From positions 1 through 17,583 of the forward strand of contig CAJUGR010000024.1 of assembly GCA_910586285.1 (NCBI GenBank): 17,583 nucleotides of DNA. The letters run 5' to 3'. The stretch's first letter is position 1; each line of letters begins with the position of its first letter. Source of the stretch: an uncultured Erysipelotrichaceae bacterium. GTDB taxonomy: Bacteria; Bacillota_I; Bacilli_A; Erysipelotrichales; Erysipelotrichaceae. Made by a program: the position numbers and the translations under genes. Under the pieces are notes generated by a model that was given only the letters and a program-made list of their open reading frames with translations, was not told the DNA's origin and ran no database searches. Shown here one piece after another: positions 1 through 5,287 of this stretch.

Positions 1-486
1 AAGATTGAAGAAAAACTGAATTTGTTGGAAAAGTACTTTATCATTGATGAAACGGTTGTGGCTAACGTTGTAGTTCGCGTATATCCGACCAAACAAAAAA
101 TTGAGGTTACCATTCCTACCAAATATGCAGTATTACGGGCAGAGGTTACCCATGATGATCTGTATGCGGCGATTGATTTGGCAGTGGACAAACTGGAAGA
201 TCAGATTCGGAGACAGAAAACAAGATTAAACCGGAAAAATAAAGAAAAATTGGCAATGGCTTTTTTAGAGAGCGAACCGCTGGCGATAGATGATATGGAT
301 GAGGGCGAGGATGAACTGGTCAGAACCAAGACGATCACCCCGACCGATATGGATTTGGATGAAGCGATTATGCGAATGGAAATGTTAAATCACTCTTTCT
401 TCATCTATCGTGATTTGGAAACCAAAGAGGTTGCTGTTGTCTATAAGCGTTATGACGGCGGCTATGGCTTAATTGAAACGGAATAA
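1..486 (+). CDS. hpf: Ribosome hibernation promoting factor, long form (5' partial)
   Basis: The frame is open from base 1 and encodes 161 residues to TAA. The start lies upstream of the window, probably about 20 residues away given the usual length near 180-190. The visible N-terminal part is the end of the S30AE/HPF domain, with the conserved block VEVTIP-like (IEVTIPTK), then LRAEV, DDLYAAIDLAVDKLEDQIRR and the basic KTRLNRK stretch. An acidic linker follows, then the C-terminal dimerisation domain (EAIMRMEMLNHSFFIYRD, VVYKRYDGGYGLIE). Long HPF dimerises 70S ribosomes into inactive 100S particles in stationary phase; this role is known for the family. A TTG at 22 is only an internal codon. 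The gene is closed by its own terminator, so it is probably not cotranscribed with spoIIGA. In Bacillus hpf sits near secA-prfB, so its position next to spoIIGA differs. Confidence 0.93.
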   Translation, partial: KIEEKLNLLEKYFIIDETVVANVVVRVYPTKQKIEVTIPTKYAVLRAEVTHDDLYAAIDLAVDKLEDQIRRQKTRLNRKNKEKLAMAFLESEPLAIDDMDEGEDELVRTKTITPTDMDLDEAIMRMEMLNHSFFIYRDLETKEVAVVYKRYDGGYGLIETE

Positions 487-501
487 GCAAATGTGAGTGT
501 T

Positions 502-537
502 AAAATGTGTCGAGTGTCGGCACATTTTCTTTTTTTT
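502..537 (+). terminator. Rho-independent terminator after hpf
   Basis: An 11-bp stem (502-512 pairing with 518-528, one G-T wobble) with a 5-base loop AGTGT is followed by CT and a run of seven or more T to 537. It lies 16 bases after the hpf stop and insulates hpf from the sporulation cluster. Confidence 0.85.
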
Positions 538-549
538 ATCTTTTGTTTC

Positions 550-583
550 TTCGACAGTTTCTCAGCTTGTCTCTTATTATACT
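550..583 (+). promoter_or_regulatory. Putative Spo0A-responsive promoter of spoIIGA-sigE
   Basis: TTCGACA at 550-556 is the exact reverse complement of the core 0A box TGTCGAA and also contains a -35-like TCGACA (551-556). Two -10 candidates follow: TATTAT at 575-580 (18-base spacer) and TATACT at 578-583 (21-base spacer). In B. subtilis the spoIIG promoter is sigma-A dependent, activated by Spo0A~P, and has an unusually long spacer with 0A boxes over the -35 region; the second reading matches that design. It sits about 22 bases before the spoIIGA start. Which -10 is used cannot be decided from sequence. Confidence 0.5.
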
Positions 584-604
584 GAAACGCGAGGAGGGAA
601 GCGG

Positions 605-1342
605 ATGGAAAGCTATCTGGAAGTGAGTTGGCTGAGCAACTTTCTCATTTTATTGAATGCCTCCACGTTGGCATTTTATCTGGGTGGAAAGCCGTGTACC
701 TTTCGCTATCTGGTACTTTATAGTGCTGTGATACCATTGGCGGCAGGCTTGCTTTTTCATCCTTATGAGTGGTTATGGATGATGCTTATCGAAGGATGCT
801 TTTTCGTCCTGATCTATCGTTATGCATGGAAAAACTGGCTGTTAATGATGGCGCATCGCATGTTGTGCAGTGTCAGTGCGCATCTGTGGTATGGCGGCAG
901 CTTTCATTTGGGAGTCTACTTTGTGCCGGCGGATCAGATACCGATCGCCTTGTGGGTGATCTTTACCTTCACATGGCTGGGAATGTTTTGTCATTGGAAG
1001 TATGAACTGACGCAGCAAAGCTTTATCTATCCGCTGGAAATCCGCACGACAAAAGAAGTGCTGCGACTCAAGGGCTATTTGGATAGTGGGAACTTCATGA
1101 TGCAGGATGGTTTGCCCGTGTTGCTGCTGGATGCGCGTTATGAAACATATTTTGATCACAGCCGCATAAAATGGGTAATGATGAATACGGCGCAGGGTAC
1201 AAGCCGCATCGCCTGTTATGAAGCGAACGCTCGCATCGCTAAAAACGGCTATCATCGCATATTGGTCCATTTCCGCGCACCGCTGAAATTGCCGCTGGGA
1301 GCCCATGCATTACTTAGTATACATATGATGACACAGGAGTGA
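605..1342 (+). CDS. spoIIGA: Sporulation sigma-E factor processing peptidase SpoIIGA
   Basis: A 245-residue protein with five hydrophobic segments (about residues 8-27, 34-52, 55-73, 79-95, 111-130) followed by a cytosolic domain carrying the aspartic-protease-like signature LDSGN, with Asp160 as the presumed catalytic residue. SpoIIGA is a membrane-bound protease that removes the pro-sequence from SigE in the mother cell in response to the forespore. ATG at 605 is chosen because GAGGAGGG stands 6-8 bases upstream; the upstream extension of the frame to 497 overlaps the hpf terminator. The stop is only 5 bases before the sigE ATG, the usual spoIIGA-sigE pairing. The C-terminal part after the Asp (85 residues) is shorter than in B. 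subtilis (about 125), so this is a compact form. Identification rests on topology, the DSGN motif and synteny. Confidence 0.88.
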   Translation: MESYLEVSWLSNFLILLNASTLAFYLGGKPCTFRYLVLYSAVIPLAAGLLFHPYEWLWMMLIEGCFFVLIYRYAWKNWLLMMAHRMLCSVSAHLWYGGSFHLGVYFVPADQIPIALWVIFTFTWLGMFCHWKYELTQQSFIYPLEIRTTKEVLRLKGYLDSGNFMMQDGLPVLLLDARYETYFDHSRIKWVMMNTAQGTSRIACYEANARIAKNGYHRILVHFRAPLKLPLGAHALLSIHMMTQE

Positions 1343-1347
1343 GAACG

Positions 1348-2046
1348 ATGAAAATGTGGAAACGAATTCAAAATTGGTTACGAAACAAGCACACCCAAAT
1401 GCAGTGCTATTATATGCAGGGAAGCGATGCACTGCCACAGCCGTTAAGCAAGGAAGAGGAAACTGCTGCCTTGATTGCATTGGAAAACGGCGATGAAGAG
1501 GCACGCAATCTGTTAATTGAACACAATCTGCGGTTGGTGGTCTACATCGCCAAGCGCTATGAATCCAATCCGATCTTTATGGAAGATCTCATCAGTATCG
1601 GATCAATCGGGCTGATTAAAGCGGTGAATACGTTTAAGCGCGATAAGAATATTCGCTTAGTGACGTATGCATCACGCTGCATTGAAAATGAGATATTAAT
1701 GTTTTTGCGCAAAAAGAGTCGTCGTAAAGCCGAGGTTTCTTTTGACGAACCGCTGAATGTAGATTATGACGGCAATGAACTGTTATTATCGGATATTATG
1801 GGTACCGATGATGATATCGTCACCAAGGAATTTGAGCGCAAAGAGAACAAGCGGGAGTTAATGAAGGCAATGAAGACATTAAAAGAGCGAGAACGCTTGA
1901 TTTTACAGATGCGCTATGGCATCGAACATGAGGAATTGACCCAAAAGGATATTGCACAACGATTGGGGATCTCACAGTCTTACATTTCACGTTTGGAAAA
2001 ACGCATTATTGCCAAATTGAAAGTACAGATGAAAAATCTGCATTAA
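1348..2046 (+). CDS. sigE: RNA polymerase sporulation sigma factor SigE (pro-form)
   Basis: A 232-residue sigma-70 family protein. The N-terminal basic, amphipathic stretch (MKMWKRIQNWLRNK) is the pro-sequence that holds the inactive factor at the membrane; the conserved Tyr-Tyr at residues 21-22, followed by GSDALP, aligns with the known processing region of B. subtilis SigE. Region 2 follows (EDLISIGSIGLIKAVNTF from residue 79, then TYASRCIENEILMFLRKK), with SFDEPLN and a C-terminal region 4 helix-turn-helix (TQKDIAQRLGISQSYISRLEK). SigE directs early mother-cell transcription. ATG 1348 is preferred over the GTG at 1339 because AGGAG (1335-1339) lies 8 bases upstream and falls inside the end of spoIIGA, implying coupled translation. 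Length is close to the 239 residues of B. subtilis SigE; the pro-peptide appears about six residues shorter. Confidence 0.96.
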   Translation: MKMWKRIQNWLRNKHTQMQCYYMQGSDALPQPLSKEEETAALIALENGDEEARNLLIEHNLRLVVYIAKRYESNPIFMEDLISIGSIGLIKAVNTFKRDKNIRLVTYASRCIENEILMFLRKKSRRKAEVSFDEPLNVDYDGNELLLSDIMGTDDDIVTKEFERKENKRELMKAMKTLKERERLILQMRYGIEHEELTQKDIAQRLGISQSYISRLEKRIIAKLKVQMKNLH

Positions 2047-2067
2047 TGCAAAGATTTCAATAACATT

Positions 2068-2100
2068 AAGAATTTATCACTGATGATAAATTCTTTTTTT
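2068..2100 (+). terminator. Rho-independent terminator between sigE and sigG
   Basis: A perfect 12-bp inverted repeat (2068-2079 with 2084-2095), loop CTGA, runs directly into T residues to 2100. It separates the mother-cell (sigE) and forespore (sigG) sigma genes transcriptionally. The stem is AT-rich, so some read-through is possible. Confidence 0.8.
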
Positions 2101-2149
2101 AGGCTTAAAATTCTACCTTTTGCCAAATATTTCTTAACCGCTGATTCAC

Positions 2150-2179
2150 GCATAAAGCCATACCTTCACGGGCAAACTG
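2150..2179 (+). promoter_or_regulatory. Putative sigma-F-type promoter of sigG
   Basis: GCATA (2150-2154) and GGGCAAACTG (2170-2179), separated by 15 bases, fit the forespore sigma-F consensus as I remember it (GYATA, then GGNNANAHTR). The -10 end lies 26 bases before the sigG ATG, a normal leader length. sigG is transcribed by sigma-F and then by itself in B. subtilis, so the match agrees with biology. No good sigma-A hexamers were seen in the same interval. Confidence 0.5.
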
Positions 2180-2205
2180 AAAGTAAAAGTGAAGGAGGAA
2201 GGTCC

Positions 2206-2982
2206 ATGAGCCGTTATAAAGTAACGATCAGCGGGATCCAAACCGGTAATTTGAAAGTACTGACCAATCAGGAAATGAAAGCGTTATTCATCCGTTTACA
2301 AAACGGTGACCTTACGGCCAAAGAAACACTGATCAACGGCAATCTGAAATTAGTGCTGTCGATCGTTCAGCGCTTTGCATCCCGCTGTGAAAATATGGAC
2401 GACTTATTTCAGGTCGGATGCATCGGTTTGGTCAAATCCATTGATCATTTTGATTTAAAGCATGAGGTGCGCTTCTCTACTTATGCTGTACCGATGATCA
2501 TGGGTGAAATTAAGCGATATCTGCGTGATAATCAAGTGATTCGCGTATCACGTCATTTAAAGGATTTGGCTTATAAGGCGTTTAAACTGAAAGAAGAATA
2601 CATTCATCAGCATCAAAAAGAGCCGACCACAGCTTGGTTAGCCAAGGAATTGGATGTCAAGGAAAAGGATGTGGTGGATGCGCTGGATTCCGTGCAATCG
2701 GTCATTTCCATTTTTGAGCCGGTTTACAACAGTGATGGAGATGAGTTATATCTTTTGGATCAAATTCGGGATGAAAAGGATGAGATTTCTTTATTGGAAA
2801 ATGTCTTGGCACTAAAGAAAAGCATGAAGAGTTTGAAGGCAAAAGAACTGGATATCATACATAAGCGTTATTATGAGGATAAAACCCAGACGGAAATTGC
2901 GCAGGAATTGGGGATTTCACAAGCACAAGTATCCCGCTTAGAGAAAAATGCGATCGCTACACTGCGTAAAAATATCGGTTAA
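2206..2982 (+). CDS. sigG: RNA polymerase sporulation sigma factor SigG (late forespore)
   Basis: A 258-residue sigma factor (B. subtilis SigG: 260) beginning MSRYKVTISG, with region 2 (DDLFQVGCIGLVKSIDHFDL around residues 65-84, then FSTYAVPMIMGEIKRYLRD), region 3 (IRVSRHLKDLAYKAFKLKEE, FEPVYNSDGDELYLLDQI) and a region 4 helix-turn-helix (TQTEIAQELGISQAQVSRLEK). The FEP(V/I)YN and VPMI-GEI-RYLRDN segments separate it from SigE, SigF and SigK. It drives late forespore genes after engulfment. ATG 2206 is chosen because AAGGAGG (2192-2198) lies 7 bases upstream; an in-frame ATG at 2083 lies within the sigE terminator and is not credible. No ylmA-type gene follows, unlike Bacillus. Confidence 0.96.
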   Translation: MSRYKVTISGIQTGNLKVLTNQEMKALFIRLQNGDLTAKETLINGNLKLVLSIVQRFASRCENMDDLFQVGCIGLVKSIDHFDLKHEVRFSTYAVPMIMGEIKRYLRDNQVIRVSRHLKDLAYKAFKLKEEYIHQHQKEPTTAWLAKELDVKEKDVVDALDSVQSVISIFEPVYNSDGDELYLLDQIRDEKDEISLLENVLALKKSMKSLKAKELDIIHKRYYEDKTQTEIAQELGISQAQVSRLEKNAIATLRKNIG

Positions 2983-3005
2983 TGGCACAACTGTTGAGGC
3001 TTTTG

Positions 3006-3013
3006 CATATAAT
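3006..3013 (+). promoter_or_regulatory. Possible promoter -10 element before ylmC
   Basis: CATATAAT (3006-3013) contains a perfect TATAAT and also resembles the sigma-E -10 (CATACAnT type). No convincing -35 stands at 16-18 bases for sigma-A or at the expected place for sigma-E. It could equally be chance; ylmC may be read from the sigG promoter. Confidence 0.3.
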
Positions 3014-3031
3014 GTTAACAGGTGAGTGATC

Positions 3032-3274
3032 ATGCGTTTTAGTGAATTGAGCAGTAAACAAGTGGTGGAAATCAAAACGGGAAAGGTGATCGGATCGGTG
3101 TGCGACTTGTCTTTTCTGGAAAAGGATTTTGCCATTCGGGAGTTTTATGTGGCACCGAAACCTAATTGTTTGAAACGATTGTTTCCTTGGCTGTTTCCCA
3201 ATCCAGAAATACCGATTCGTACCTGTGATATTGTGTCGATCGGAGAAGATGTGGTGATCGTACAAACTTCTTAA
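3032..3274 (+). CDS. ylmC: YlmC/YmxH family PRC-barrel sporulation protein
   Basis: An 80-residue protein with the fold signature of a small PRC-barrel: MRFSELSSKQVVEIKTGKVIG, a strand pair ending in FYVAPKP, then PIRTCDIVSIGEDVVIV. The YlmC/YmxH family is found almost only in endospore formers and typically lies next to sigG, as here; its molecular role is not established. ATG 3032 is preferred over the GTG at 3026 because AGGTGA (3020-3025) is at a workable 6-base spacing. The insert FPWLFPNPE (near residue 50) matches the family's usual Pro/aromatic turn. It starts 49 bases after sigG and ends within its own terminator stem. Confidence 0.8.
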   Translation: MRFSELSSKQVVEIKTGKVIGSVCDLSFLEKDFAIREFYVAPKPNCLKRLFPWLFPNPEIPIRTCDIVSIGEDVVIVQTS

Positions 3275-3294
3275 GGGTGATGCCCTTTTATTTT
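3273..3294 (+). terminator. Short terminator overlapping the ylmC stop
   Basis: AAGGG (3273-3277) pairs with CCCTT (3283-3287) around a 5-base loop, followed by TTATTTT. The stem is short. A second hairpin-like pair (AAAAAGA 3308-3314 with TCTTTTT 3324-3330) follows and may add to termination before the sepF promoter. Confidence 0.5.
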
Positions 3295-3345
3295 GACGTT
3301 TTTTTGTAAAAAGATGCGGGAAGTCTTTTTCTTGCGGGGGAATCA

Positions 3346-3354
3346 TGTTATAAT
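3346..3354 (+). promoter_or_regulatory. Extended -10 sigma-A promoter of sepF-ylmH-divIVA
   Basis: TGTTATAAT (3346-3354) is a perfect extended -10 (TGnTATAAT). The region 17 bases upstream (around 3326-3331, T-rich) is a poor -35, which extended -10 promoters tolerate. Transcription would start near 3361, giving a leader of about 20 bases that contains AGGAGG at 3368-3373. Confidence 0.75.
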
Positions 3355-3382
3355 AGGAACAGTTTATAGGAGGTAAACGATC

Positions 3383-3793
3383 ATGGGAATCAGTCAGAAA
3401 TTTAAAGAATGGGTCGCACCGATCGATGAAGATGAAATTCTGGAAGTAGAAGAAGATGACGATGAAGAAGCTCCGGTCATCTCAGAATATGAAGCACCAA
3501 AATCCAAAGTGGTAAATCGCGTTCCGAATGATACTAAAATGGTTTTGTTTGAACCGCGCTCTTTTGATGAAGCAGAGGAAGTCGCAAAGCGATTAAAAGA
3601 AAATCGTGCTGCTGTAATCAATTTACATAAATTACAGCGTGATTATGCACAACGCACCATTGATTTTTTGACCGGCGTTGTCTTTGCGTTGGACGGCAGT
3701 ATTCAGAAAATCGGTCATAATGTCATTCTGTGTGCTCCTAAAAATATTGGAGTTCACGGTAATATCACGCTGGAAGCCAACGAGGAAGACTAG
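3383..3793 (+). CDS. sepF: Cell division protein SepF
   Basis: A 136-residue SepF. Residues 1-11 (MGISQKFKEWV) form the amphipathic membrane-targeting helix, residues 14-30 are a strongly acidic linker, and residues 50-131 are the SepF/DUF552 core with VLFEPRSFDEAEEVAKRLKE and the signature FLTGVVFALDGSIQKIG (95-111). SepF polymerises into rings and tethers FtsZ to the membrane, supporting septum formation. AGGAGG lies 9 bases before the ATG. ylmD, ylmE and ylmG, which flank sepF in Bacillus, are absent, and ylmH follows after only 3 bases, so sepF, ylmH and divIVA form a reduced operon. Confidence 0.94.
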   Translation: MGISQKFKEWVAPIDEDEILEVEEDDDEEAPVISEYEAPKSKVVNRVPNDTKMVLFEPRSFDEAEEVAKRLKENRAAVINLHKLQRDYAQRTIDFLTGVVFALDGSIQKIGHNVILCAPKNIGVHGNITLEANEED

Positions 3794-3796
3794 CGC

Positions 3797-4549
3797 TTGA
3801 AAGCAGTTTTGGAACATTATCGGGGTAATGAGCAGTTCGTGGCGAGAATCCTGGATCTCATGGATCAAAGTGAGCGTCAGTATCGCTGCCTCATTACTCC
3901 TTTTTTAACGCCGCAGGAACAACAAATAGCGCTAAAGATGATCGGAAAGCGTTTGTATGTATCGTTATGGGGCGGTTATGATCAGGCAGAGCGAAGGCGA
4001 CTGATGATGGCACCCTATGAGTTTGAAAGCGATGGGGAAATCGTGTGCTTGAAAGGGCATTATCGCCCCGGGGATAAAACGCTTGCCCATCGTGATGTTT
4101 TGGGTGCGCTCATGCATTTAGGCATTGCCCGGGATCAGATCGGTGATATACTGGTGCAGAAAGCCGATTTTTTTGTGTTTGTACGAGGAGAGTTGAGTGC
4201 ATTTGTTCGTCAGGAATTAACGCGTATTCGTACCAACACGATCACTTTAGAAGAGTATCAGGGAGCGGTGAATTATGAGACCAAAGTGCAGTGGCATACC
4301 ACCAGTGTGAGCAGTATGCGCTTGGATTGTATTGTGGCGGCGTGCATTCACGGCTCACGCTCCAAGGCCCAGCCGCTGATCAAGGGAAATTGTGTAAAAG
4401 TTGACCATATTCCCCTTGAAGATTGCAAGGTTTTGTGTAATAATAATTGTACTGTTTCGATTCGCGGATACGGACGCTTTCTTGTTCGTGCATCTATGCG
4501 GACAAGTCGCAAGGGACGTCTGATGATCGAAATCGGTACCTATCAATAA
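3797..4549 (+). CDS. ylmH: YlmH, S4-domain RNA-binding protein
   Basis: A 250-residue protein (B. subtilis YlmH: 257). An N-terminal domain (about residues 1-80, with FLTPQEQ) and a middle domain (FVFVRGELSAFVRQELTRI) precede a C-terminal S4 RNA-binding domain at about 172-232 (SSMRLDCIVAACIHGSRSKA, then GNCVKVDHIPL). S4 domains bind structured RNA; YlmH has been linked to 50S-associated translation quality control in Bacillus, which I state from memory. The start is TTG at 3797, three bases after the sepF stop, with GAGGA (3782-3786) inside the end of sepF, so translation is likely coupled. No ATG lies near the expected N-terminus. It is the usual neighbour of sepF and divIVA. Confidence 0.9.
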   Translation: MKAVLEHYRGNEQFVARILDLMDQSERQYRCLITPFLTPQEQQIALKMIGKRLYVSLWGGYDQAERRRLMMAPYEFESDGEIVCLKGHYRPGDKTLAHRDVLGALMHLGIARDQIGDILVQKADFFVFVRGELSAFVRQELTRIRTNTITLEEYQGAVNYETKVQWHTTSVSSMRLDCIVAACIHGSRSKAQPLIKGNCVKVDHIPLEDCKVLCNNNCTVSIRGYGRFLVRASMRTSRKGRLMIEIGTYQ

Positions 4550-4563
4550 CGGAGGTGAAGCGC

Positions 4564-5034
4564 ATGGCAAAGCCATTATTCGATAGTATGAAAAATGGCT
4601 ATAACCGCTACCAAGTCGACGATTATTTGAATGAATTAGAGAGTCAGACGGCCATGCTGCACCGAAAAGTCGAGATGTTTCGCCAACGAAGTGAAGAGGT
4701 GGAAAAACAGCTTAATATGATCCGACAAAAATATCAATTTGTCGTGGAAGGACTGAGCGCCAAAGAGCGCGCCGCTGATGATATGGCACGGATGGCGATG
4801 AAAGAAGCCAATATGATCGTCGATACCGCACAACAGAATGCGGATGTCATCGTCAGAGAGGCATTGATGACCGCTCGCAGTATCTTATTGGATATTGCCA
4901 AGCTGGGAACGGAAGCCAGTGAATTGAAAGGCAATATGTATGAGCAGCTTCAAGAATTGTCGCGAGCCTTGGATGAATTTGAGGTTCCGCCAATTCCTGA
5001 TATGGATTTATTGAATAAAAATAGTGTAGATTAA
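4564..5034 (+). CDS. divIVA: DivIVA-domain cell pole/septum protein
   Basis: A 156-residue, mostly coiled-coil protein. The N-terminal lipid-binding segment has FDSMKNGYNRYQVDDYLNEL, the GY-x(3)-VD-(D/E)-(Y/F)L signature of DivIVA. The rest has heptad-like Glu/Lys/Leu spacing (about residues 22-60 and 75-150) and the family motif KEANMIVDTAQQNADVIVREA. DivIVA senses negative membrane curvature and recruits partners to septa and poles, including chromosome-anchoring proteins in sporulation. GGAGGTGA (4551-4558) lies 5 bases before ATG 4564; upstream in-frame extension would run into ylmH. It is the last gene before the ileS leader, as in Bacillus. The C-terminus (PPIPDMDLLNKNSVD) is lineage specific. 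Confidence 0.9.
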   Translation: MAKPLFDSMKNGYNRYQVDDYLNELESQTAMLHRKVEMFRQRSEEVEKQLNMIRQKYQFVVEGLSAKERAADDMARMAMKEANMIVDTAQQNADVIVREALMTARSILLDIAKLGTEASELKGNMYEQLQELSRALDEFEVPPIPDMDLLNKNSVD

Positions 5035-5044
5035 ATACGTTATA

Positions 5045-5267
5045 GGAAAGACGCGCACCATTATATGCTTCTTCAGAGAGAGGTCATTTGCTGAAAGACC
5101 TTGGGGTAATGAATGGGTTGACATCACTTTCCGAGTAGATATCCCTAGGGAAACCAAGGATGTCCGGTTGATGACCGTTAGCAATCTTAAGTGCCCATCC
5201 TTAAATTGGATGGGAAATAAGGTGGTACCACGTGAAAGAAGAGCGTCCTTAGTCGGGATGCTTTTTT
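5045..5267 (+). promoter_or_regulatory. T-box leader, tRNA-Ile specific, controlling ileS
   Basis: The base of stem I is GGAAAG (5045-5050) pairing with CTTTCC (5127-5132). Just inside its 3' strand is ATC (5123-5125) followed by a purine, the place and form of a specifier codon, here isoleucine. The apical part has AGAGAGGTC closing with GACCT. Stem III is CCCATCC/GGATGGG (5194-5200, 5208-5214). The T-box AAGGTGGTACCACG (5219-5232) has the TGGT bulge, which would pair with an ACCA tRNA end. The antiterminator forms from AAGG and ACG with CGTCCTT (5244-5250), and that strand is shared with the terminator, so the two are exclusive. Uncharged tRNA-Ile should therefore raise ileS expression. The promoter is not clear; TTGAAT at 5011-5016 is a possible -35 within divIVA. 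Confidence 0.95.
5242..5267 (+). terminator. Regulated terminator of the ileS T-box
   Basis: AGCGTCC (5242-5248) pairs with GGATGCT (5256-5262, one G-T wobble) and is followed by a T run to 5267. Its 5' strand overlaps the antiterminator 3' strand at 5244-5250. Confidence 0.88.
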
Positions 5268-5287
5268 ATATAAAGGAGGAAATGAAA

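Noticed and set aside
497..604. Upstream extension of the spoIIGA frame (36 extra codons)
   Set aside because: It runs through the hpf terminator and the promoter region; a strong ribosome binding site stands before ATG 605.
842..1306. 154-codon reverse-strand ORF inside spoIIGA
   Set aside because: Antisense shadow of a gene with clear family features; no recognisable domain in the reverse product.
5168..5287. Upstream extension of the ileS frame (40 codons)
   Set aside because: It covers the T-box antiterminator and terminator; IleS homologues start with the MDYKDTLLMPKT-type sequence at 5288.
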